From the NCBI RefSeq assembly GCF_000003815.2, contig NC_049987.1, positions 16,130,218-16,194,217 of the forward strand: 64,000 nucleotides of DNA, in the 5' to 3' direction. The DNA is from Branchiostoma floridae (taxonomy: Eukaryota > Chordata > Leptocardii > Amphioxiformes > Branchiostomatidae). Positions 11,930 through 24,089 of the stretch are shown here, in pieces. Positions within the stretch are counted from its first letter, which is position 1. Each line of letters opens with the position of its first letter. The notes under the pieces are model-generated. The model was not told the DNA's origin, made no database searches, and was given only the letters and a program-made list of their open reading frames with translations. A program made the position numbers and the translations under genes.

Positions 11930-13300
11930 AGTTCACAATTACATGAATATATGGCCGAGCAACTTTACATGCATTTGCAGCGTGCATATCTCTAAATCAG
12001 AAAGTTGCGATTGATTTCAAATATCCTCATAAGTTGCAGACATATAAGTACTGTAACTATTACTAGTTTTCGAAAATCAGAATGACGTGGTTTTATAATT
12101 CCAGAGAATTTTTCAATTGCAAATTTGCAGAACATACATACTAAGGGGTCAATCTAGATTAACTTCCAAAGTGCATAATTCTTCATCAAATTTATTGATT
12201 GACCTCATATTCCCGTATATGTTGGAGAGATATAAGTACTTTTAAAAAATCAGACATGATTTCATAAGTCCAGGGAGTTTTGGAATAGGGCCAGGAGTGA
12301 ATAACCTAACATGTGAAAAGAAGCTCAAGTTCCAAGCTGCATATTTCTTCATCAGAAGCATGGATTGACTTGATATTCCAATATATGTTGCTAATATATA
12401 TGTATTATTGATTATTGCCATTTTGTAAAGAAATCAGACAAGTTTCTCTATTTCCGTTATTTTTTAATGTGGCTGGGTACCAATGGCACAAGAGGTCAAA
12501 TATATGTCAACTTTGGATAAGTATTTTTCTTCATCAAAAGTATGGATTGACTTTATATTCCAATATATGTTTTAGAGATATACATACTATTGATTACAGC
12601 TATTTTTTCCAAATCAGAGAATTTCCGTGGATTTCTGAAATGTGCCTGGGTCTGAATGATAAAAAGGGTGAATTCAAGGTCAACTTTGGATGACCATTAT
12701 TCTTCATCAAAAGAATGGATTGACTTGATATTTCCATATATGTTGGAGGGATATAAGTACTATTGATTATTGGTATTTTTTCAAATCAGATAAGTTCTTG
12801 TATTTCCGTGGATTTTTTTATGTGGCTGGGTACCAATGGCACAAGACTCTCAAATATAGGTCAACTTTGGATACGTATTTTTCTTCATCAAAAGTATGGA
12901 TTGACTTGCTATTCCAATATATGTTGGAGACATATACGTGCTGTTGATTATTGCTATTTTTTTGGAAATCAGACAAGTTTTTGTATTTCCGTGGATTTTT
13001 GGAATGTGCCTGGGTCTGAATGACAGAAGGGGCCAATTCAAGGTCAACTTTGGATGACCATTATTCTTCATCAAAAGAATGGATTGACTTGATATTTCCA
13101 TATATGTTGGACACATATAAGTATTATTGAATATTGCTATTTTTTTCAAAATCAGACAAGTTTTTGTATTTTCGTGGAATTTGTGAATGAGCCTGGGTCT
13201 AAATGACAGAGGAGGTCAATTGAAGGTCAACTTCCAGTCTCTTTTTTTCTTCATCAAAAGCATTGGATTTGCTTCATATTGCCTCATATGCTGTACCATT
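11930..13300 (+). repeat. About 180-bp tandem repeat array, 7-8 diverged units
   Basis: The marker cttcatcaaaag (or variant) falls at 12181, 12347, 12529, 12702, 12883, 13066 and 13249, giving periods of 166-183 bp. Each is followed by tggattgacttgatatt and atatatgttgga, and by gtggatttttggaatgtgcc in later units. The first unit(s) are more diverged. ORFs of 70-100 codons within it are by-products of the repeat. Confidence 0.85.
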
Positions 13301-13589
13301 CTATCTACTAATGATACAAACTACCTTTGTAAGATTTACATTAGTTGATCACATCCCTGGGACATGTTGAAGTTACCACACTTCTGAATAGTGGGGCTAG
13401 TAGACACGGTGTCAACTTCAATGTAGCTATGTATTACCGTAACCATTTAGGACTTTGGAAATGTCAAAAAATGTAGTTTCTGTATATAATCACAAGATAC
13501 AACACATGAAAGAAGAGCGATCGGCACGTTAACAAAGTACATATAGTATACTAAATAAAACACCATATTATCCCCTGCCCATACGTACC

Positions 13590-13710
13590 TTCCATGTGTC
13601 CACACACTGCCGAATAAACGCGCAGTCCCCGGGGTTCTACAGCACGTCAATCCTCGAGAATTCGGCCGGCGCCATCTTGGTGCGGCACGCCTAGGTATCC
13701 TAGAATGCAT
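13590..13710 (-). promoter_or_regulatory. Possible promoter-proximal first exon (YY1-like motif plus donor)
   Basis: A short GC-rich island in AT-rich DNA. The minus strand carries caagatggcgcc (YY1-like), a short frame that stops after 12 codons, and a good donor (ggaag|gtacgt at about 13590). It could be a 5' non-coding exon. No downstream exon was identified. Confidence 0.25.
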
Positions 13711-13739
13711 AGCGTTTCTTCTCCCCTCCTGCTTAGCTT

Positions 13740-14340
13740 CATGATTTTATATAGAGTATCACAGGAAAAGTCCATTCTTGCACGTATGTTTTTTTAATCA
13801 AGTTTTGAACGGCAGGTGATTCAAAATTCCATATCGTAGCGAGTGTTTTGGACTTGTCTATTTTACCTGTTTATATGGGATGCACTCGAATGGATTCAAT
13901 ATACTTGGACTGCTGTAGTTTATATTTTGGTATCACAGATAGAGCCCATTATTGCAAGGAGGTTTGCATTTCCGTTTTTTTATCGGATGCTTTTTTTAGT
14001 CTGTTTTGTTTTACCTTTTCATGCATGGAGGAGCTTGTTTGCTTCAATTTGGGACTAGGTTTCTTATTCGAAAGCCATGTTTTCAGTAAGAGTATTTCTT
14101 AGGTTGTTCTATTGTGCAAATTCACATATTGTGCACCGAAAAAGTTTATTCTTGCACGGGGAATGTTGTAAGATTCGTTATTGAGATAAAGTGTGATTAG
14201 TAGAAGTGATTTGTAAGGAAAAGTGTTAAGATTTTTACAGGGGTGATTTGGGAACAGTCTATTGTTGCATCGGGAGATTTTGGATGAAAGGGCTTTAGAT
14301 GTAGCCATATCCCAACAGGGATATTTCACAGGTATTTGTA
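13740..14340 (+). repeat. Further copies of the GAGTCCATTCTTGCACGG repeat
   Basis: Variants near 13768, 13938, 14137 and 14255, with shared neighbours such as ttttggactggtctatttt and caaaattcc. Non-coding. Confidence 0.45.
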
Positions 14341-14384
14341 ACAAATGCTAGCAGATTCAAACGGATTCGAGTGGGATCTGTAAA

Positions 14385-14785
14385 ATATCCGAAATTTGGA
14401 TTTCTGGGATCCGGAATAAATGGATCCCAACATATCCAAAAATTGGATTTTCCACGGATGCTAAGCAGCATCTTTAAGAATATATACGTATTTTTATCCG
14501 GATCCTAAAGAATTAAAATGTAAGATTTGCCACGAATGCTACTAGTAATAGTTTTGTATGGATATTGCCGTATTTTTGGAGTTCTCCGGATGCTAATAAA
14601 TCCCAATGTACAATTTTCTCCGAATGCTAAATTGTCTTTCAATGAATATTGCCGTATATTTGAATTAATCGTATCCTAAAGAATTCCAACATGGCATTTT
14701 CCACGGATACATACTGTTTTTTTTTACCTATTCGCATATTGAGAATGATTAGATCCTAAAGAATCCCAAACGGGATTTTCGGCTT
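14385..14785 (+). repeat. About 100-bp minisatellite, about 4 diverged units
   Basis: Recurring words: cacggatgctaa or variants, atattgccgtat, ggatcctaaagaat, cccaa(c)atg. Related ggatcc-rich words also occur at 53930-54110 and 58330-58620. Confidence 0.55.
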
Positions 14786-14789
14786 ATAC

Positions 14790-15225
14790 AAGATCGCTTT
14801 AATGGGTTATTTCGTACATGTGACAAATCACAGCACCATGTGTGTCAAAATAATTACATTTCACGTGAATAAAGAATTTATTGCAACAACATGTTATCTG
14901 ATTATGTTAAGGGAAAGTTAAATCATTTATCTGCCGATATCACATGACGTCTTGTAATTCCAAATGGAATATAGGATCAAATGTGAATACAATTTAATTT
15001 TATATGTGTGAATTTGACATTGGAGTCTTTGGCTAATCTTGCATCTGTTTCGTTTACAAATCATAGTCTTCGCGATGTCCAACTCCAAAAAATTTCCACA
15101 TCAGGCTACTGGATACGAATACTGATAGTAAAAAGAGCTGGTAATTCAACATACAACTAACATGACTTATAGTATCAGTACGTTCAGCTTCTCGCAACTT
15201 GACAAAGGCTCCTCTCTAATACAGA
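14790..15225. other. No gene seen
   Basis: AT-rich, short ORFs only. Confidence 0.5.
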
Positions 15226-15336
15226 CTACTTCATTGTCTTCAGCCTAGTTACGCCCTGATTCTGTGGCTCTGTGCCCTTCCTGTAGACCAGTTTTCTCCC
15301 AGCTGTTGACATGGTCAGAGATTGTCGGTCCGCCTT
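15226..15336 (-). CDS. Possible terminal coding exon, unknown gene
   Basis: A strong minus-strand acceptor (T-rich tract then cag) is followed by a frame of 36 codons to a stop (KADRQSLTMSTAGRKLVY...). A second frame across the same bases is also open to near the end (EGGPTISDHVNSWEKTGL...) and is the one reached from the candidate exon at 15984-16035 by phase. I do not recognise either peptide. Confidence 0.3.
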   Translation of the reverse strand, partial: KADRQSLTMSTAGRKLVYRKGTEPQNQGVTRLKTMK

Positions 15337-15449
15337 CTGAAAAAAACAAAAGGATAATCCAATCAAATTTTGAGGTAGCTAAAGCATCCATGTTTGAAAG
15401 AATTTAATAGAGAAACGAGCAGTCCGTCAAATCAATTAGGATGAATTAA

Positions 15450-15650
15450 CGTGATTGGTTTGTTATACAGCAGGAACCGTTGAAATGCATCTGATTGTGT
15501 TATCGCCATTATCACTGTCACAATCCACATTAGCGTACCAAAAAGACCCAGGGAGGCCCGGGCAGAAACAGCAGAGTGCTCAGTAATTAGTGAAAAGGTG
15601 ATAGCTGCATCCCCGGTCGGACTCTGCATTTTGCACGAGACGATGCGCAT
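15450..15650 (-). other. Unidentified open frame with one hydrophobic segment
   Basis: The minus frame reads ARASLGLFGTLMWIVTVIMA, a plausible membrane span, within a longer ORF ending at 15432. It lies between the two candidate exons at 15226 and 15984. No splice sites convinced me, and no family was recognised. Confidence 0.2.
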
Positions 15651-15983
15651 AAACAAACACGTGAACACTCGTTGGAACAGAATGTTTCTTTGCGAATAAA
15701 TACTAGGATTGGGACAAACATATGTGCACACAAATACTGTTTTGATGTTGATGACTATTCCAATTTGTCCCAAATAAGACAACATTTCCTCAGAGATTAT
15801 CATGCTTGTAACTTGTGTTTTGTAAGGCTCCCTTTTGTCGTTTTCTGATAAGATTCTGTTTAGCCCAAGGATACCAAAAATACTAGTCAACAAAGAATGT
15901 AGTCACGAAGATGAAGTCAAAGTGGGTATTAGATACACCAGATGATTAACATTGATGGAAATAATCAGTTCTATAAATCATAC

Positions 15984-16035
15984 CTCGTCGTGAGATCCGC
16001 AGGACGGTGATGTAAAATGGCTCCAGGACGCCAAA
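15984..16035 (-). CDS. Possible 52-nt internal exon, unknown gene
   Basis: The acceptor ctgtttttgtag and donor cgag|gtatga bound 17 codons plus one base (FGVLEPFYITVLRISRR). The phase fits the exon at 15226-15336. The opposite strand is also open here, so the call is weak. Confidence 0.25.
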
Positions 16036-16551
16036 CTACAAAAACAGGGTTGGCTGTTTCAGTCCTATGTCATCCCGTCCGTCAACTACCACTTTGGTCA
16101 CCGCCTCAAACATCACCTGCTACGGAACCTCCCGCACATGTGTGTACTAATCCATATCCCGAGTTCAACGTTTCAAAGCTCAAAGTTTGAGGCACAAAAA
16201 TGGCGGTCCGCACAGACAATTTTGACTATCTCCGCTTTAGTTAAAGCTGACTGATGTGCAGTCTGATTGGTCAGAGAGACAACGATTGGATAACCCACAA
16301 AATACCGCTCCAGTGTACGGATGCAAAAAATACAGAGTCAGATATCCAAGATATCCCAACATTACCAACAATGCACAGTCAGTGCTCCACTGGAGGGGAC
16401 TCCTCAAGGTCGTTGACCAAATTTCTATGTTGCAGGTATGTATGTCTGTATAACTCATTTAAAAGGGTAACTAATCGCTCGGCCTGGATCAATATCCGTA
16501 GGAGGAAATGACAGCCAACCAGTTCGCATTTTATCTGGAAGAGCCCATTAT

Positions 16552-17815
16552 GGGTCTCACTAAATACCGAAAACAACCGAAAACAACCGAAAACAACTTT
16601 CACTAAATACCGAAAACAACCGAAAACAACTTTCACTAAATACCGAAAACAACCGAAAACAACTTTCAGTAATTACCGAAAACAACCGAAAACAACCGAA
16701 AACAACTTTTAACTACCGAAAACAACCGAAAACAACTTTTAACTACCGAAAACAACCGAAAACAACTTTTAACTACCGAAAACAACTCGACACAACCATA
16801 AACAACAGACAATCATTTCAATGGGTTATTATTTAATAATTTTGATTTTATTTTGGACAGAAGTTAGGCTAGGACGACCCATGTTATTAATACAATATTA
16901 GTAATAATAGAGTCAACGATCTCCTTTGCCTTTTGGAATATATTAATGTTCGAATTCAGATTCACGGATCCTGTAAGTATCCTGTATGTTATAAACGGGG
17001 ACTGCTTGGTTAACTCGCAAACTCATCAATGGATATCTATACTACTTGGCATCTATTGTGTAACTCCAAGCAGAGGTTACGGTGGAGCGGGGGTGTAGTA
17101 GTGGCCCCAACATGAAATCGCAGTCACTACTATCCCCCGACAAAACTGCTTCTAAAATGGGTTTGCTTATCAATTATTGTTGAATCTGCCTGCTGCGCAT
17201 TACTTCATGTGTACTACATTTTCTTCTAGCAACCAAAACAATCTAGTACATTTCTTGCTCAATAATAACGCATTCCGCCATCACAACAAATCGGTTTAAA
17301 TGCACAAACCGCAAACGTGTATTACCACAGAGGCCCCTTATTCTGGATTAAACTAAATGATCAAAATAAAACAGTGTGTGATAGAAAGGTGTTTCCACAG
17401 TCTACTTCCCCTTTGCTGCAAAAATCCTCCAGAATCACCCCATTCTCTCCCTCGACCAAGGAGAAAATAATGCAAGGGATAGTAACGAGTAGATGAAAAT
17501 AAAATAGCAATAAGTAGTTGTTTAAGAGTCATTTTCCGGCTGTTTTGGAGTTCTGATCGGTTGTTCATGCGTGTTTTAGGAGGTTTCGAGTAACTGTTGT
17601 TTTCGGTATTTATTGAGTTGCTTTCGGTATTTATTGAGGTGTTTTCGGTATTTATGGAGTTGTTTTCGGTAGATATCAAATTGTTTTCATTGTTTTCCGT
17701 ATTTTACGGGTTGTTTTCGGTTGTTTTCGGTAGATGTCAAGTTGTTTTCGGTTGTTTTCGGTTGTTTTCGGTTGTTTTCGGTTGTTTTCGGTTGTTTTCG
17801 GTATTTAGTGAGACC
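16552..17815. mobile_element. Foldback element with long tandem-repeat TIRs and 9-bp TSD (MULE/Mutator-like)
   Basis: The ends are ggtctcactaaatacc and its reverse complement. The arms consist of tandem copies of the 10-mer accgaaaaca (left about 16552-16810; right about 17598-17815 as gttgttttcggt). The direct repeat gcccattat flanks it on both sides (16543-16551 and 17816-17824). Nine-bp duplications are usual for Mutator-type elements, and tandem-repeat arms are the foldback hallmark. The 0.8 kb centre shows no transposase, so the element is non-autonomous. Plus-strand ORFs reading FGCFRLFSVV are translations of the repeat. Confidence 0.85.
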
Positions 17816-17824
17816 GCCCATTAT

Positions 17825-18300
17825 TACACGGAGGAGTTTATTTTTTTATTTTTGTAAATTCCTCTTTGTGCTGGTGATAATATTAATTCTTTCAGTGGGG
17901 TTATTTTGGACTGGTCTAATTTGCAATTTTACATGGCGTGTGTTGGAAGAGTCCATTCTTGCAAGGATGAGAGCTGCGCCGGTTAACCTCAGCGCATTGC
18001 ACCGCAACGCTTGGCGTGATTATATTCGGGAAACGGACTTGCGGGATAGTGTACGCTCGACGTGCACCTTGGCCATGCAGGCTGAGTACAGACATGAGAG
18101 TAATGTTGTCTTAAAGTTTGTGTGCAATTGTTCTAAGATTTGTAGTCAGGCTTTTACTTGCAAATGTTGTAACTCTTACCGTGTACTCCATAGTGAGTTA
18201 TAAACGGCATGTGAATAAACTAGGTTGGTCTATTCTATACCCCTTTGTCTTGTGCGATTTGCTTGTTAGCGGCACAATGGTGAGATTTCAACAGAATAAA
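17825..18300 (+). repeat. Host repeat split by the foldback insertion, and flank
   Basis: The left piece tctggaagagcccattat and right piece gcccattattacacgg rejoin into the dispersed word also seen at 9.2, 13.9 and 17.95 kb. The rest is non-coding. Confidence 0.5.
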
Positions 18301-21300
18301 TGATTATAACTAGAGAACGTTCTCAAACGAGGGTCGTTCTTACTGGAGGACGTACAAATTTAATCAATGCGTTTTTCAGAGACCCCATATTCCACAAAGA
18401 TTGATTTGTGCAACTTACTGTTGTTCCAGTACAGTTTGTTTTTCATTGAGTCCCTCCTGCCTCTTGTGGAATGCATAATGGATTAGCAATTATATTTGCC
18501 ACATTCATTCTATATCCTATACTTGATGACCTGCAGATTGCTAACGCTACGGTTGAGCCTGATTGATGGGACAATTGACCCGCTATCCCTTAGACCGTTA
18601 GTGAATCACACGTGTTCACAGAAACCGCCTTTGTTTACATGGTGAGTTCAGAGTCCAGGCACACGACAGTAGAAATGGTACAGAAGCCAGCCAACGTTGT
18701 ATTAAACTTAACATAACCAAACACTGAAATAATTGAGACTTATCCAACTTGAAGCTATATTTTCCTCCAGAGTGCTATTTTTAAAGACCACATCTTTATG
18801 TACATGTTGTAACAATTAATCACAAATAAGCAAATAAATTAACCATGTATAATCCATTAACTGAGTACTGCCCCTCATGCCCCTAGTGTGGGCGTAGCTT
18901 TGTGGCAGAGATGGGGGTAGGTGTAACTTGAAAGAGAACAATGTCCATTGGATTTTTAAAGTTCACTTTGGCGTGATCTATTTTCTCAAAAGGTTTGAAT
19001 GAAATGGATAAAATTTCCATGGGAAGAGGTATTGAGTGACATGTTCTTTGAAACGTTTTTCTGCAATGGTGGCTTTGGGCTACATACGGCGATAAATATA
19101 AAATGTCTACCAGATGTACCTTTGCTTATGCTACTGAGTATATAAATCCATCTTCCTGTGAAGTACGCTTTGTAAACCAAGCTTCGTTGTTAAAAACGTG
19201 CATTACGTGACTATGTGTAAGGTTGGTCTGACACCTCTGGGCATTGTTTGCCTAAAAGATTGCAGTAAATGCAAAGCTAGACTGAAAAGGAATCCTTCAA
19301 TTAAAGACAAAACAATCATTACCAGACCTACCTGCTTCCATTTGTCCCGCTTTTCGTACAGTGGAGTGGAAAGCGCTCAGCACTATTTTGAGCCCTTGGA
19401 TCGTAGCTTTACTGGACGATGCAGTTGTACTTAGTACGTTTTACGTTGTATTCGTGACGTAGGCAACATGAATATCGAAATTATAACGTTTACATAAATA
19501 TATACCGCAACAGATATAACAATACCGATGAGATCATGAAAATTCAAAATTACTGGAGTCATTATCTTTAATTGAAACTGTGCCTTGTTCAGATAGAGAC
19601 GACTGGTTACTGAATTGTTAACCTTTGAATAAATCTTTGGTGCAGAGAAGTTCCGGCGAAGAGGAGAGAAGTTCCACCCTGACGTGTTGACCTGCTGGTT
19701 AACAAAAAGGAGTCACGGTTTTTTCTAAGTAACCATAAAAAAGCTTTGCTTCCTCTAATCAGTAAGTTAGTCACCAAATATTCCTGGTAAACTTAATTGA
19801 AAAACAATTATTTTTTTTTTCTAAATGAATTCTTTTACATATATTTCGATATGGCTATCAACTAAATTAAGCTTGATGGACCCTTTATGTTTTACTGGAA
19901 TGTTAGCATGTCCAAATATCCTTAATGGTTATAGCCTTTAATATATACATTTTATGATAGCTGTTCAGACAGCTGTTGACTCTAATATAGGATCAGATTT
20001 GCACATTTGTGAGGACACTAACCATAAGATTGAACAATGATGCTCCTCCTGTCGCTAAAATTACAAACACTATCAGGACACGTCTCACCACCAGCCACGT
20101 CATTGTCACTCAATGTCCTCTCCTATATCAAAGAGAAGGAAATATATCGATGTATGAGTAGGCATGGGTAAATCCAAGTTATGACTGGAACTACACTGGT
20201 ATTTGTCGTTGCCAGGATGCTTGACCTTTAACTGCGTGTGTTAGTAGTAAGAAGTTTAATTGGTAAATTGGTTAATGCAATATTTATCAATGCAAACCTA
20301 CATAAGAAAAAGAGAGAAAATGAAAACCACAACTGTATCATCATACATGGGTTGGCTGGCATTTAACGATGGGCAGGCTTCAGTACGTCTGTATTACATA
20401 GTTGACATAAAGCACCTGTATTAGCAGGAATGAGAGAGAGACAGAGAGAGAGGGGGGAGGTAAAGAGAAAGATTGATAGATTTATGCCTAACAACAAACC
20501 TGCATCTACTGGGGCCGTCTTACACGATGCATAAAGTTGCCCCTGTAGGACTTAATGCGCCAGTGGACCAAAGGGTGCAAAAGGAAGTGCACACCCCTCC
20601 ATCACCTTAAAAAAAATCAAGTGCAGGCCAGGCCAGATCGCCTAACCCACCCTGCCTGCCTTTCATTGTCGTCCGAGACAGACGGATGCCAACAACACAA
20701 CCAACCAACAACATATTCTTAATCTATAGTGATATAACAGATAGACATTGTTCAGTAAAAATATTGCCTGCATGCTCGTTTTGAAATGCAAGTACTGTAA
20801 TTAACTCTTGATTAAGTTGCTACTTTCACTTACCACATAAACCTCTCACCCTTCGACAAAAGGCACTAGCGAATGGTTGGATTTGGATTACTTTAGATAT
20901 ATGCAAATGTTGAAACCCTTACCTCACCTGTGTTAATACCTAAGAGAGAATCGGTCGTAACAATTACGGAACGTCTCAGCTGCTGCTAAAAGACACAACC
21001 GTATGGAAAGTCCGTGGCCACATGGAATGATCAAATATCTACAATAGGGTATCACAGCCTTCTGCAATTCCAAGACAAAAACAACAACAATACGTACAAA
21101 ATGAAGATGTCTTTGCTACAATGAGTAGTTAAAGAAAAGCTCATCACAACTGTCAGCAGCTAGGCGAGTGTAAGAATAAGACAGAATCGTGAGAGCACAC
21201 CTGGACCTGATTCAGTATGTGAAAACATGTGCAAAGGCGATACTCAAAACAATCATCAATTTCGCTACAGAGAGTTTTGTGGAGTATTCGACCCCACTTG

Positions 21301-22015
21301 CGTTCTAAAATCTAAAGACTAAATGACGCTGTATGATTGACTGTTAAACTTCGCAGAAATGACTATAAGCTCTACTCTGCTTCGCTCTCATTATTTTCCC
21401 CTACCGGTAAGCCCCAAAATCTGAAACATCCGGTCCTCCGATTTTTTCAGGTCTGCTTTTTCCGGACCGATCCAATAAGAAAAATCGGTTTTGTACCGGT
21501 ACACCCCTAGGCCACATGTAATGTACCATCCCGGAGACTGTCGACACGTTTATTGAATTGCTCTTCTGCTATTTATTGACATTGTCCCCTGCACATCCTG
21601 GTTTTTGTGCCGGATGTGTGAGTCAGGAGTCATCGCCAGTGGTTATCTGACGAACAAAATAAGACAAATTTCTGGCAAGTTTAAGGTCATATTCTAGGTT
21701 ACTGTCCAGCTAGCCTAGGGCCGGGAGACGTCTTACTCTGCCCCAGATGCGCCTCAGGCAGCAGATCGTCGAGATGTGCCTCAGGAAGTAGATCACCGAG
21801 GTGCAGTGACGCTACCTGTGACCGCTCTAGCGTGTATGTCAATGATCTGCTATCACGGCACGAAAAACGGTATTTAAGCGTGCTGAAACCATGCGTAATG
21901 TTGACGTATTTTCCTTCTTTACGGACCTATACACCACTTATACGAGTACGTAAATATTGCCTTTAAGTGGTCTTTCCGTAGGTCCGTGTTAGTCCTTATT
22001 TTCCGGTTTTCCAGT
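18301..22015. other. Gene-poor stretch
   Basis: I see no supportable exon. A purine-rich run (gagagagacagagagagag) lies at 20430-20460. At 20510-20700 the word gtccgagacagacggatgcc with a CA-rich tail could be an old retroelement end, but I could not place it. AT-rich otherwise. Confidence 0.4.
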
Positions 22016-22017
22016 TG

Positions 22018-22985
22018 TCTTTCAGCAGCTTAAAGATGTCGTAAATGATTATTAAAACCCCCTCAAAACTTGTTTAAAGTTCACGTTTATTTGATCTAAA
22101 GCGTCTTTACGTCTTATATACGTGTGCATTAAGAGGATTATAACGTGTGTTTAGGTGCCTTTTCAGCAGCTTAAAGTTGCCATAAATACTTATTAAAACG
22201 CCCTTAAGACATGTTTAAACTTCATGTTTATTTGATCTAAAGCCTCTTTACGTCTTATATACGTGTGCATTAAGTGGATTTTAACGTATGTTTATGTGCC
22301 TTTTCAGCAGCTTAAAGTTGCGATAAATACTTATTAAAACGCCCTTAAAAGATGTTTAAACTTCACGTTTATTTGATTTAAAGCCTCTTTATGTCTTATA
22401 TACGCGTGCATTTAGTGGATTATAACGTGTGTTTACGTGCCTTTTCAGCAGCTTAAAGTTGCCATAAACACTTATTAAAACGCCCTTAAGACATGTTTAA
22501 ACTTCACGTTTATTTGATTTAAAGCCTCTTTATGTCTCATATACGTGTGTTGTTAAGTGGATTATAACGTGTGTTTATGTGCCTTTTCAGCAGCTTAAAT
22601 TCGCCATAAATACTTATTAAAACGCCCTTAAGACATGTTTAAACTTCACGTTTATTTGATCTAAATCCTATTTACGTCTCATATACGTGTGCATTAAGTG
22701 GATTATAACGTGTGTTTATGTGCCTTTTCAGCAGCTTAAATTCGCCATAAATACTTATTAAAACGCCCTTAAGACATGTTTAAACTTCACGTTTATTTGA
22801 TCTAAAGCCTATTTACGTCTCATATACGTGTGCATTAAGAGTCTATGTTTTTCGTTTTAGCATCTAAAAGTTGTCATATATACGCACTAAAACACCCTTA
22901 AGACATGTTTAAAGTTCCCTCTGTACGTCTCATATACGTATGCATTAGGTTGATTATAAGGTGTTGATAAGTGCCATTTTAGCAG
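22018..22985 (+). repeat. Satellite array 1: about 141-bp units, 7 copies
   Basis: The marker cagcagcttaaa begins at 22023, 22164, 22305, 22446, 22588 and 22729. A diverged seventh (agcatctaaaag) begins at about 22863. Periods are 141, 141, 141, 142, 141. Each unit carries cccttaagacatgtttaaa, cacgtttatttgatctaaa and atatacgtgtgcatt. First and last units are the most diverged, as is normal for array edges. Confidence 0.95.
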
Positions 22986-24060
22986 AATAATTTCAAAGCA
23001 AGAAAATACAATGGATGACACTTTGAAATTTTATTGAATCAAGAGAAAATATTACATGGAAAAGTAAAAAAAAACTACAGCCTACTAGGTATTTGTGGCC
23101 TATTATTCTGATGTAGTCGGCAGTTGAAGCAATCACAACGGTTGCGCAATTCCGTGCAGCATCCAAGTCCGGATCCACAGTAACATGTCCAGTGTCGGGC
23201 GAAGCGTCACGGCGTAAGTTAAAAAGAGCACACAGTTCCATCTGGCCACCACAGGAAAAAGAATCCGGCAAGATCTAGAGTAGTGGCCGATATGACTCGT
23301 GTTGTTGGATGGTCTTGGACTCTTGGATCATTTGGACGCGAAACATGTTCAGCTTGCAGTCTCGGCTTCTATTAATCCGGATGGTACAATGGTCGTGATT
23401 TCCCATTCTGTGTCGATTTCCAACAGCATCAACTTGTACAGAATGATAGCCACCTCCTCTCTTTGCGTCAAATTCCGTCAACGGGGGTCCTAGGCGGTAA
23501 CGGCCACAACTTGCGGATTACAACAGGTCCAAACGTTCCTCAATACTTCTCTTCAAATGAACGCCTGGAAAATAACCGCTCCGTGCCGGTAAATTTGAAC
23601 CCCCACTCTTTTCTGCCATTGGATACATCCTATCACATGACACAGCCGCTGTGTATGTATAGTATGCCGGCCACAGACGGAGGCGCGCCCCATGGCGCAT
23701 ACGCGTACGAATTAACGCTGAATAAATTTACATCTAGCCTGCCCACGCATATCACAATAACCAAAACAAACACGGAAAGACACTGTCTGTGTGCCCAGAC
23801 TGTTATTTCTTGACGCTTGCTTGCAGATAAAAAAGTAAACATCATTCGTACATTTACTTGTAGAAAAGCTCGCCGTTTAATAGTAAGAAGAACATAGAGA
23901 AAACACCACTCACTACACAAAACGCTATGTCTACTACATCCGTATTCTTCAAGCAGAGGTTGAGATATTAATAGTATAGTAGTCGGGATTTCTACCGGCG
24001 CTTAGCTCTCGGCTCAACTTGCCACAAAAAAAAAAGGCGGCCTGAGTTAGACCCTGGAAG
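22986..24060. other. GC-richer segment between the two satellite arrays
   Basis: More GC-rich than the arrays. Overlapping ORFs exist on both strands (23299-23493 and 23463-23813 plus; 23700-23518 and 23481-23275 minus, the last two in the same frame with one stop between them). None shows a recognisable motif. Confidence 0.3.
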
Positions 24061-24089
24061 TTCAGAACATATATGCGGTATATTAAAAA

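Noticed and set aside
12415-13149. Several 70-99-codon ORFs on both strands
   Set aside because: They repeat with the 180-bp minisatellite period and translate it.
15990-16250. Plus-strand open frame reading KLQKQGWLFQSYVIPS
   Set aside because: No start, no splice signals and no family recognised; it overlaps a better-supported minus-strand exon candidate.
17597-18203. ORFs rich in FGCFRLFSVV
   Set aside because: Translation of the tandem 10-bp repeat in the foldback arm.
23463-23813. 116-codon plus ORF in the GC-richer island
   Set aside because: No motif, and equally open frames on the other strand. Kept only as an unexplained GC-richer segment.
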